Assembly: GCA_023251755.1 (NCBI GenBank)
Contig: JAHEYF010000044.1
Span: 1 to 34,818 of the forward strand
From: Bacteroidota bacterium
Lineage (GTDB): Bacteria > Bacteroidota > Bacteroidia > B-17B0 > Aurantibacillaceae
DNA length: 34,818 nt
Direction of reading: 5' to 3'
Each line of letters starts with the position of its first letter. Position 1 is the stretch's first letter. This document shows positions 1-7,143 of this stretch, piece after piece. The notes beneath the pieces were generated by a model that was not told where the DNA came from, did no database searches, and saw only the letters and a program-made list of their open reading frames with translations. The translations under genes and the position numbers were made by a program.

Positions 1-57
1 GTTAAAAGTTAGAAGTCAAAAAGATGAGCTGATTAGCTGATATGATAATTAGCTGAT
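1..57. repeat. AT-rich intergenic repeats (family A copy plus AGCTGAT repeats)
   Basis: Bases 1-20 resemble the AAAAGTTAAAAGTC motif that recurs at 4100-4139, 22264-22308 and the right end of the window. It is followed by three copies of AGCTGAT at 27-33, 35-41 and 51-57. This lies 3' of the DUF4249 gene, which ends at 142. No coding potential is seen in 1-141. Such short degenerate repeats look like dispersed intergenic elements; their function is unknown. Confidence 0.5.
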
Positions 58-141
58 GAAAAAGGGACACAAAACAAGCTAACTACGCGCAACTTGTATT
101 CAGTCTGTGTACAATATACAGTATACAACATACATTATTTT

Positions 142-960
142 CTATTGGAGCTTTACTACTTTAAACAACAGGGTATCTGAATTCATCCCTGTGAAGATGC
201 CTGCGCCATTGCTTATTCCGGATGGTGAATCGGCAAGGTTGTTTGAATTGTTGTTGCTGGCCGAATACAAAGCCGCGTAATCGGCGTTTAAGTGATAGAG
301 TATAATACGGTGCCAGCCAAAATAATGAAACTGCCCCGGCCTTACCTGGTAGGTATTGGTTTGAACCGGGGCATTTCTAAAAGTCCTTACCGGGCCGTCG
401 GTCGTTGTATTAATTAAAACAGGGCTGGTTTCAATATTTTCTACCAGTATCATGTAATAGGAGTTGTCGTTATTGGCCCAGGTAATTTGCAAAGGGTCGG
501 GCAACAGGCTATAACTACTGGCGGGAGTAGTGGGTGTAATTTGTGTTAAACTAAAGGAAGGCACCGAAAGTGTAAACCCCGTTGGTTTTGTGGGAATGGT
601 AGTTGAAGCTGAAACAACCTTCCCGTTGTAGTTGAAACGCAGGCTGTATTGAAAGCCCTGTTTTATTTTTAACAAAGGATTGGAAGCCTTGTAATTTCCA
701 TTGCCCAGCGCGGTTAAAGTATAGGTCCCTGTATCGTTCACCTGCATGGCTATTTGCAAAGCATTGATATCATCGGCTGAATACGTTGTGTTGGAAGCGA
801 ATGGGCTTAAACGCGAAATGTTTAAACGGGCCGTATCGCCCTCCTTCAAATAAGCCGCTACCACCGGCTTATCGTCAAAATAAGGATTGGTCGCTTCTTT
901 TTTGCAGGAACCCACCAGGTACACCAGTATAAATAGATAAATAATATAACGCATTTTCAT
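142..960 (-). CDS. DUF4249 family outer-membrane lipoprotein
   Basis: A 272-residue predicted lipoprotein. The N-terminus has a hydrophobic stretch ending in a lipobox (LVGSC, Cys19), so the mature protein should be lipid-anchored, probably at the outer membrane. The rest is rich in beta-strand, Ser, Thr and Asn and matches my recollection of DUF4249, a Bacteroidota family encoded beside TonB-dependent receptors. The start ATG lies 1 bp after the receptor's stop codon, so the two are almost certainly cotranscribed and translationally coupled, with the receptor first. By analogy with SusC/SusD, it may be a surface partner that helps capture the receptor's ligand, but the ligand is unknown. A second ATG two codons in (residue 3) is an alternative start that would not change the mature protein. 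Confidence 0.85.
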   Translation of the reverse strand: MKMRYIIYLFILVYLVGSCKKEATNPYFDDKPVVAAYLKEGDTARLNISRLSPFASNTTYSADDINALQIAMQVNDTGTYTLTALGNGNYKASNPLLKIKQGFQYSLRFNYNGKVVSASTTIPTKPTGFTLSVPSFSLTQITPTTPASSYSLLPDPLQITWANNDNSYYMILVENIETSPVLINTTTDGPVRTFRNAPVQTNTYQVRPGQFHYFGWHRIILYHLNADYAALYSASNNNSNNLADSPSGISNGAGIFTGMNSDTLLFKVVKLQ

Positions 961-961
961 T

Positions 962-3862
962 TTACCTGAATTTTAAAGATAAAGTAAGGTTGGGTGTAAA
1001 GCCTAAATATTGTATGTTCGATTCTATAATCTGATTGTCTGAAATCTGGAACTCTTTGTACCAGGTGTTTCTACGGTCGTATACATTGAACAGGGAGATG
1101 CCGATGCTTCCGAAATCCCTTCCTTTCTGGTCCTGAAACAAACGGGTGGCCGCAACATCCAGACGGTGGTAATCCGGTAAACGCAGACTATTTTTTGAAG
1201 ACACGGTGAAAAAGTCTTTTGTTGTCCCGTCTAACAAAGTGATGGTGTAAGCTCCGGAAGGTGCTGTGTAAGGTCTTCCCGAAGCATAGATCCAGGTGGC
1301 TGAGAATACAAATTTTTTCCATTTATAAATCCCTACTATCTTAAATTCGTTGGGCACATCCTGGTTGGCCGAATAATAATTGGGGGAATAGACATTAAAT
1401 TTACTTTTTGTTTTAGACAGGGTATAACTGATCCAGCCACTGAAGCGGCCTTGTTTTTTTTGCAACAAAAATTCAAGCCCCTGCGAATAAGCAATGCCCT
1501 TGTAAAAATTTTCGCTGTAACTATTGGCCGCAACGCCGTTGTTAAAACGCAGCGAATGTTCGGTTAATCCCGACAAGTCTTTGTACCAGCCTTCAACACT
1601 GAATAAATAATTTTTTGTGTTGTAATTAATGCCCGCAATGTAATGCATGGCCTGGCTCACGGGTACATTGGCTCCGTCGGACAGCACCCAGAAGGTTTTG
1701 TTGCCATTTAAAATATCTTCGCGGGTAACCTGGTTGGCAAACTGGTAAAACCTGCCCGTTGATGCTTTCAGGCTTAGTTTGCCGGTAACATTGAAGGAGG
1801 TAAACAGGCGGGGTTCGTAATAAGTTTGTTTTGTTACATCATAATACGAAGCCCTTATACCGGGTGTAATTACAAACTTTCCGTCCAGCATTTTTATTTT
1901 ATCCTGCAGATAGCCGCCTGTTAATAAACCGTAATTGTGCCTGTCTAATACGGTTGAAGTATCATTTTGACTGTAGTTGTAGGCTATGTCGTAAGAGGTG
2001 GCCCAGGCACCCGCACCAAGCTGGTTGTTGTCGGCAAGGTCAAAAGTATAATCGGTTTTAAAACTAAAGTCCTGTAAATTATTGTTTTCAAATGTTCCGA
2101 ATTTGCGGGTGCTTTGTTCGCCGGCACTGTTAATAATGCTAATGGAGCTGGAGCGGTTGCGGTTGCTGAAATAATTTGAATAACTGATCAAAGTGTTTCC
2201 GTAAATGCGGTTGTTCCATTTACGGGCCCATTTAAAACTGGCCCCCGAGTTGCCGTATTGGGTTAAGTCTGTTATTGAGGCCTTAAATGAACTACCACTC
2301 CCTGGCGCTATAACGCGGCTGTTGTCTAACTTATCGGTACCGTTGTATATGCTTAAGGTAAGGATGTCCTTAGCCGTGGGTTTAAATGTTAATTTTGAAT
2401 TTAAGTCGTAGAAATAAGATTTAACACTTGAAGCAAAATTTGAATTTCCAAAATTACCTTGTCCCTGCAATGGGCGGTTGTTGTATTGTTTGGCTATTTT
2501 ATCGTACAGGGGTCCCTGAAAAGACCTTCTGCCAGCGGCTAAAAAGGTAAATTTTTCACCAATTGGAACTTCTACAAAAGCATTAAAACTTAATAAGCTC
2601 ACATCGGCGCCTATATTAAAATTGTTCTGGTTGCCTTCTTTACCGGTTATTTCGGTTACACTCGACAACCTTCCGCCAAACTTCGATTCAAAGCCTCCTT
2701 TGTAAAGCTGCACATCTTTAATGGCGTTGGAATTAAAGGCGCTGAAAAACCCATACAGGTGATCGACCTGGTACACCGTAAAACCATCGTACAGCACCAG
2801 GTTTTGATCGGGTGTTCCTCCACGCACATACAAACCCGAAGAAGATTCGTTGCTGGCCGATACCCCCGGCATCAGCTGGAAGGAACGCATAATGTCTTTT
2901 TCACCAACATTCGGCAACTGATTTATTTTAGAAGGGGACATCTTGATAAGACTCAGGTTTTCACTTGCTTTCATCAGGTCTTCTTTTTCTTCGCTGATGG
3001 TCACCTCCTGCAATTGGTTGGATTGCGGCTCCACGTCAATAATCAGGTTGGATAAATTGATAAGCGGGGAGAGTTTGAACTCCGTTTTTTTATAACCTAA
3101 ATAAGAAACAATTAAAGTGCTGGTGTCTGTAGGTACTTTTAAAATAGTAAACTGCCCGTCGGCATTAGAGGTTACCCCCACCGGTTTCCCCTTTATACTA
3201 ACAGTTCCAAAGGGAAGCCCTTCAATAGAATTAATGTCAACCAGTTTGCCCGACACTGTAACATCCCTATTTTTAGCCGGCCCCAGGTAAGGTGGTAATT
3301 TTGGATGCTCAGTTTTTGTAACAACAATTTCTGCCTTAAAATCATTCACAACATTACCGTTTGCAATAGTTGTGATGCTGTCGTTTGCGGGGCTTGCTTC
3401 GTTCACACTTAAGGGCGCAGCTAATTTTATGCTTTTAAATAGTTTTTTTAACTGTAGTTTATTCATGTCTTCGCGACTGATGCTTTCATCGTTCACCTGA
3501 AAAAATACATTGTTGTGCCCCTGCGAAAAATCGTAGGTAATCAGATTCACCAAAGCGTCTATACAATATAATTTTTCCTTAGTAGTAGTGCCCTGGTTGG
3601 GTATATATACCAGCAAATAACCATAAAACTGCGAAATATTTTTCAGGCTGTCCTTGTCAAAAGCCTGCTGTGCATTTTCGCCGCTGTTGCCTAAAATAAA
3701 AATGAATGGTTTGTAAGGGGCGTTGTAATCGCCATCGGCTGTATAACATATATACTGAAAGTAACAGGGGCTTCCTTTGGAGTTAAAGCTATATTGCCGC
3801 TGGGCCTGTATAGAAGAAAAAGAAAAAAGAAAAAAAAGTATGAAAGCTTTTATTAAGTTCAT
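962..3862 (-). CDS. TonB-dependent receptor with carboxypeptidase-regulatory-like domain
   Basis: A 966-residue outer-membrane receptor. A signal peptide covers about residues 1-20 (ending IQAQ). Residues about 45-145 form an unusual N-terminal region with alternating strands and helices. Residues 201-276 are a carboxypeptidase-regulatory-like beta domain (GLPFGTVSIKG, then SNADGQFTI and VSYLGY). The plug spans about 312-412 (SGLYVRGGTPDQNLVLYDG), followed by a long beta-barrel ending in SLKFR, with an aromatic near the C-terminus as expected for BAM recognition. Receptors of this kind import ligands with energy from TonB-ExbBD. The DUF4249 lipoprotein gene follows after 1 bp. A strong promoter match lies about 70 bp upstream of the start. 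No SusD gene and no linked catabolic genes are present, so the substrate cannot be inferred. Confidence 0.93.
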   Translation of the reverse strand: MNLIKAFILFFLFSFSSIQAQRQYSFNSKGSPCYFQYICYTADGDYNAPYKPFIFILGNSGENAQQAFDKDSLKNISQFYGYLLVYIPNQGTTTKEKLYCIDALVNLITYDFSQGHNNVFFQVNDESISREDMNKLQLKKLFKSIKLAAPLSVNEASPANDSITTIANGNVVNDFKAEIVVTKTEHPKLPPYLGPAKNRDVTVSGKLVDINSIEGLPFGTVSIKGKPVGVTSNADGQFTILKVPTDTSTLIVSYLGYKKTEFKLSPLINLSNLIIDVEPQSNQLQEVTISEEKEDLMKASENLSLIKMSPSKINQLPNVGEKDIMRSFQLMPGVSASNESSSGLYVRGGTPDQNLVLYDGFTVYQVDHLYGFFSAFNSNAIKDVQLYKGGFESKFGGRLSSVTEITGKEGNQNNFNIGADVSLLSFNAFVEVPIGEKFTFLAAGRRSFQGPLYDKIAKQYNNRPLQGQGNFGNSNFASSVKSYFYDLNSKLTFKPTAKDILTLSIYNGTDKLDNSRVIAPGSGSSFKASITDLTQYGNSGASFKWARKWNNRIYGNTLISYSNYFSNRNRSSSISIINSAGEQSTRKFGTFENNNLQDFSFKTDYTFDLADNNQLGAGAWATSYDIAYNYSQNDTSTVLDRHNYGLLTGGYLQDKIKMLDGKFVITPGIRASYYDVTKQTYYEPRLFTSFNVTGKLSLKASTGRFYQFANQVTREDILNGNKTFWVLSDGANVPVSQAMHYIAGINYNTKNYLFSVEGWYKDLSGLTEHSLRFNNGVAANSYSENFYKGIAYSQGLEFLLQKKQGRFSGWISYTLSKTKSKFNVYSPNYYSANQDVPNEFKIVGIYKWKKFVFSATWIYASGRPYTAPSGAYTITLLDGTTKDFFTVSSKNSLRLPDYHRLDVAATRLFQDQKGRDFGSIGISLFNVYDRRNTWYKEFQISDNQIIESNIQYLGFTPNLTLSLKFR

Positions 3863-3929
3863 TGTACCGGCAAATTTATCGGGGAATTCTTTTGTAAAAT
3901 TAAAGTTTTACCCCTCTGCGTAAAGGACG

Positions 3930-3958
3930 CAAATATACTTAAATATCCTTGAAACAAA
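3930..3958 (-). promoter_or_regulatory. Bacteroidota-type promoter for the TonB receptor operon
   Basis: Read on the minus strand, TTTG (3955-3958) is followed by 17 nt and then TATATTTG (3930-3937). This is a full match to the Bacteroidota -33/-7 consensus. Transcription would start near 3923, leaving a leader of about 60 nt before the ATG at 3862. Confidence 0.65.
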
Positions 3959-4015
3959 GTTGGGAGGGTTCTTTTTAACATTCTGCATACTAAACCTTTT
4001 TTACCTTGTTTATTT

Positions 4016-4054
4016 CTCGCAGAGCCGCGCAGATGGAAACGCAAAGTTTCGCAG
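4016..4054. repeat. Intergenic GC-richer element (CGCAGAGCCGCGCAG type)
   Basis: In the 284-bp gap between the divergent receptor and phosphodiesterase genes, a short stretch with repeated CGCAG/GCGCAG/CGCAAAG words stands out from AT-rich surroundings. Read on the minus strand it gives CTGCGAAACTTTGCG followed by CTGCGCGGCTCTGCGAG, which looks like a degenerate dispersed intergenic repeat. The remainder of the gap holds the receptor promoter and a family A repeat. Confidence 0.3.
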
Positions 4055-4099
4055 AAGACTTTATTCTTACCAGCATCATTTCTTTCTTACTCTCTCACT

Positions 4100-4139
4100 C
4101 TCTCACTTTTTGACTTTTAACTTTTAACTTTTAACTTAG
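4100..4139. repeat. Family A repeat, inverted copy (CTTTTAACTTTTAAC)
   Basis: Three tandem copies of CTTTTAA followed by the end of TTAACTTAG sit immediately before the phosphodiesterase start codon. This is the reverse complement of the motif at 1-20 and 22264-22308. Because it directly abuts the start codon, it replaces any recognisable ribosome binding site there. Confidence 0.5.
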
Positions 4140-4146
4140 TCTAAAA

Positions 4147-4992
4147 ATGATATCAGCTAAAAAACAATTAGATATACAAGGGCACCGTGGGGCACGCGGA
4201 CTGTACCCCGAAAACACCCTCACAGCTTTTATTGAAGCTCTCAAAATTGGCGTGAACACGCTTGAAATGGATGTGGTTATTTCGAAAGACAAACAGGTGG
4301 TGGTATCGCACGAGCCCTGGATGAACGAGCTTTACTGCTCGCAACCCAATGGCGAGCCCGTTGAAAAGGACTCGAAGGAAAAATACAATTTGTATAAAAT
4401 GACCTACGCCGAAATAGCAGCTTATGATTGTGGTAAAAGAGGCAATGCCCTGTTTCCGCAACAAAAGGCAATGCCCGAACGAAAACCTTTACTTTCGGAA
4501 ATGATCGAAAAAGTGGAATCTTTTATCCAAACAAATAAATTACCTGCTGTTGCTTACAATATTGAAACCAAAAGCGAATCGTGGAGCGATGGTGTTTTTC
4601 ATCCGGAGCCTGTAGCATTTGTGGAGCTGCTTTATACACAATTAAAAAAATACACTATCCTGCACAAAACCATTGTTCAGTCCTTTGATGTAAGGACATT
4701 GCAGCTGTTACGAAAACTGGATCCTGCAGTAAAAACTTCTTTGCTGGTTGAAAATACAGAAAGCTTAGATTACAACCTTCAGCAACTGGGTTTTATCCCG
4801 GAGGTTTACAGCCCCGATTTTACCCTGATAAACGCTGAATTAATATACAGGCTGAGCCAGCTGAATGTGCAATTATTGCCCTGGACTGTGAACGAGATCA
4901 GCGACATGAAACGCTTGGTGGAAATGGGTGTTGACGGGTTTATTACCGACTATCCGGACAGGGCAGTGAGTTTAGTTCGTGGTATTAATTAA
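4147..4992 (+). CDS. Glycerophosphodiester phosphodiesterase (GDPD family)
   Basis: A 281-residue enzyme of the GDPD TIM-barrel family, which hydrolyses glycerophosphodiesters to sn-glycerol 3-phosphate plus an alcohol. The hallmark HRGARG is at residues 13-18 (His13, Arg14), followed by PENT (21-24). The metal/catalytic acids are Glu40 and Asp42 (LEMD) and the second catalytic His is His55 (SHEPW). The C-terminus has the typical WTVNE...GVDGFITDYPD ending. There is no signal peptide, so it appears cytoplasmic, unlike periplasmic GlpQ. It is a single gene, convergent with the AraC-type regulator 14 bp away. The glycerol-3-phosphate dehydrogenase 2 kb downstream would consume its product. No clear Shine-Dalgarno sequence is seen because an AT-rich repeat precedes the ATG. 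Confidence 0.92.
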   Translation: MISAKKQLDIQGHRGARGLYPENTLTAFIEALKIGVNTLEMDVVISKDKQVVVSHEPWMNELYCSQPNGEPVEKDSKEKYNLYKMTYAEIAAYDCGKRGNALFPQQKAMPERKPLLSEMIEKVESFIQTNKLPAVAYNIETKSESWSDGVFHPEPVAFVELLYTQLKKYTILHKTIVQSFDVRTLQLLRKLDPAVKTSLLVENTESLDYNLQQLGFIPEVYSPDFTLINAELIYRLSQLNVQLLPWTVNEISDMKRLVEMGVDGFITDYPDRAVSLVRGIN

Positions 4993-5006
4993 TCGCACAA
5001 CAGCCC

Positions 5007-5828
5007 TTACCCTTTCATAAAGGCCGATGGCGCAATACCCGTTTGACTTTTGAAGAATTTGGAGAAATGAGCAGGGTCATCAAAATTTAAAGAGAAAGCG
5101 GTTTCTTTGGTGGCTATGCCTGTTTTCAACAATCGCTTCGCTTCCATAATAACCTGGCTGTAAATGATCCCACTGGCGGTATGGCCGGTTTGTTTTTTCA
5201 CCAGGTCGTTCAGTGCCTTTTCACTGATCTTTAATAATTCAGAATAATCCTGTACCTTTTTTAATTCCCTGAAATTCTCTTTTAGCAATTTTCTAAATTC
5301 CACGTATCTCGAATTAGCTGTGCCACTGGGCTGGTCCTTCAGTTTCATACACTCCAAGCAAAGCGCCTGGATCTCGTTTGTCAATAATAACTTATCTATT
5401 TCTTCCGCCGATTGGTAATACCTCAATATATTTTCACTCCGCTGCTGGTAAACTGGCCGGATAGCATCATCTAATTTAAAAGTTGGTTTTAGTTCTTCGA
5501 CATTAAAACAGCATTGCTCAAAAAGAAAATTCTCAATGGGTTGTGGCGCGTTAAGATCGCTGAGCTCAAACAAAGCCACCAGCCCTTCCGAATCCAGCGC
5601 ACGCTTTACCTGGTGCACCTGTCCCGGTGCTACAATGTGCACAGAGTTGGCGTTAATAGGGAAATCGATGAAATCGATCGAATGTGTGCCGCCGCCTTTC
5701 TTAAAATAAAAGAACTCGAAGTAATCGTGCCGGTGGTGTTTCGTAAAATCATACTTGTTCAAAACGCCGAGCACGTCAATAATGACCTCCCTGTTATTCA
5801 CCTTATTTAATTTATAGGTAGGGATCAT
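5007..5828 (-). CDS. AraC family transcriptional regulator
   Basis: About 273 residues from the ATG at 5828. A GTG two codons upstream (5834) is possible, but ATG is preferred. The N-terminal half has a cupin-like ligand-binding domain with HHRHDYFEFFYF and HIVAPGQVHQV, typical AraC sensor motifs. The C-terminal 100 residues form the paired helix-turn-helix domain (KISEKALNDLVKKQTG, then FDDPAHFSKFFKSQTGIAPS). The second HTH carries DPAHFSKFFK, close to the usual D.SHFSR.FK signature. It converges with the GDPD gene. The regulated target and inducer are unknown; the flanking GDPD and glpD genes are candidates by position only. Confidence 0.9.
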   Translation of the reverse strand: MIPTYKLNKVNNREVIIDVLGVLNKYDFTKHHRHDYFEFFYFKKGGGTHSIDFIDFPINANSVHIVAPGQVHQVKRALDSEGLVALFELSDLNAPQPIENFLFEQCCFNVEELKPTFKLDDAIRPVYQQRSENILRYYQSAEEIDKLLLTNEIQALCLECMKLKDQPSGTANSRYVEFRKLLKENFRELKKVQDYSELLKISEKALNDLVKKQTGHTASGIIYSQVIMEAKRLLKTGIATKETAFSLNFDDPAHFSKFFKSQTGIAPSAFMKG

Positions 5829-5850
5829 GGGCACGTGTTGTTAAGTCATA

Positions 5851-5876
5851 CAAATATACCCATTAGGCCATAACAA
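5851..5876 (-). promoter_or_regulatory. Candidate promoter for the AraC-type regulator
   Basis: On the minus strand TATATTTG (5851-5858) matches the Bacteroidota -7 element perfectly, about 22 bp upstream of the ATG. A TTG (5874-5876) lies upstream, but the 15-nt spacing is shorter than usual, so the -33 assignment is uncertain. Confidence 0.45.
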
Positions 5877-5888
5877 TGCTACAAATTA

Positions 5889-6737
5889 TCAATCACCGAT
5901 CATCACTTTATGATAGCTGGATTTGTTTCCGATTTTTACTTTAACCAGGTAAGGACCCGAACCGTATTGCCCGTTGATGCTAAACGATTGCTCGAATTGG
6001 CCTGCGGCAACTTCGGTCAAAGGCATCAGGGTACTGGTCTTGCCGTGCATGTCAATCAGTAAGATCTCAACTGTGCCAGACTTGTCCAGGCCAAATTGAA
6101 CATTCAGTTTCTCAGCCACCGGGTTTGGAAAGACAGCGATGTTGATAGGGTCAGTTGCTGCAACATGTGCTACCGACATGGTGTTCTCCATCACCATTGT
6201 TTTTGAAGAATAGATCGTGTCTCCGGTACCTGAATTATCATTATTGGTAACGTTGAACATTCCATAAAAAGTAACAGGACCGGCGCCTGCTCCCGGTGCT
6301 GTCCATGTAAATGTCCAGGTCTTCGATCCGGCCCCGTTAATTCCGGAAGTTGTATGCGAGATGCGTGGCTTGGCCGGATTAAAATCAAGTTGTGTTTGTG
6401 TATTGAGTGTTGCCAGTGAACCCAAATAAATCCCGGATTGATTTTGCGGTGTAATCTCGAACCCGAATGTGGTATGGCCAGCGGCGCTGGCTGTGGCGGT
6501 TACTGTATAGGTACTGCCCGGAACATACCCTGTTACCGGAATATTTGAAGTGATCCAACCCGATTTATCAGTAACCGGCATGGGCCCGGAATGGCAGCTT
6601 TTACAGGTAAGGTTTCCGCCGGCGGGGTCTCCCGCATAACCAAAGGTGCCAAAAGAGTTGGGCGCGTTCATAAAACTTTCCAGCACCAGTATCAAAACCA
6701 CTGCCGGAACTAACAAAGAGAGGATTCTTGTTTTCAT
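5889..6737 (-). CDS. Secreted choice-of-anchor V / Reeler-like protein with CxxCH motif and T9SS sorting domain
   Basis: About 282 residues from the ATG at 6737; an earlier TTG at 6764 would only add nine residues ahead of the signal peptide. A signal peptide spans roughly residues 1-24. Residues 34-52 read FGYAGDPAGG followed by CKSCH (Cys45, Cys48, His49), a c-type haem-like motif characteristic of the family I recall as choice-of-anchor V. A Reeler-like beta-sandwich follows (about 65-190, Gly, Thr and Ser rich, FGFEITPQ). From about residue 200 there is a type IX secretion (Por) sorting domain with VFPNP and YLVKVKIG near the end. The protein should be exported by Sec, then crossed and attached at the surface by T9SS. 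Whether it binds haem is not shown. It stands alone, 60 bp from the AraC-type gene. Confidence 0.78.
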   Translation of the reverse strand: MKTRILSLLVPAVVLILVLESFMNAPNSFGTFGYAGDPAGGNLTCKSCHSGPMPVTDKSGWITSNIPVTGYVPGSTYTVTATASAAGHTTFGFEITPQNQSGIYLGSLATLNTQTQLDFNPAKPRISHTTSGINGAGSKTWTFTWTAPGAGAGPVTFYGMFNVTNNDNSGTGDTIYSSKTMVMENTMSVAHVAATDPINIAVFPNPVAEKLNVQFGLDKSGTVEILLIDMHGKTSTLMPLTEVAAGQFEQSFSINGQYGSGPYLVKVKIGNKSSYHKVMIGD

Positions 6738-7143
6738 GATTTTATTTTTTTGAGAGTAATACAATTTTTATCGGTCTGCCGGACATATAGCTCCACATGA
6801 GCCGTATGCTTTGCCCGTTTTAATTTTTTTATTAAACGGTTTAATGCGAAGGTAGTTCAGCGGAAGCTCCCTTGAAATGTACATTCCGGCTAAACACATG
6901 TATTATTATACGGTGTGCCGCTTTGCAAAATTTTAGCGGGACGCAGGGTTTGCAATAAAGCAGCCCGGTTAATTTTAATTATGTAGTAGCAATAAGATAA
7001 TAAATTGACGAGGTACGATTGACGAAGTTGATTGACAGATTACCCCTGGATTTAGAATTTCCATTACCTGTACTTTTTGGATTCCTATTAACCAATCGCT
7101 ACTAACTGTTAACTAAATTTCGTAGCTTAGTATTTACACTAAT
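6738..7143. other. 406-bp intergenic region between divergent genes
   Basis: No gene is seen. The region separates the minus-strand CxxCH protein from glpD. It contains three copies of ATTGAC at 7004, 7018 and 7031 (13-14 bp apart) and an imperfect inverted pair CCGTTTTAAT / ATTAAACGG around 6815-6839. No convincing -33/-7 promoter pair was found for either flanking gene; TAAATTTC at 7114-7121 is a one-mismatch -7 candidate for glpD. Confidence 0.5.

Noticed and set aside
3859-4044. A 61-codon minus-strand open frame overlapping the TonB receptor start
   Set aside because: It spans the receptor promoter and intergenic repeats, has no family resemblance, and is short and basic, as expected for chance frames.
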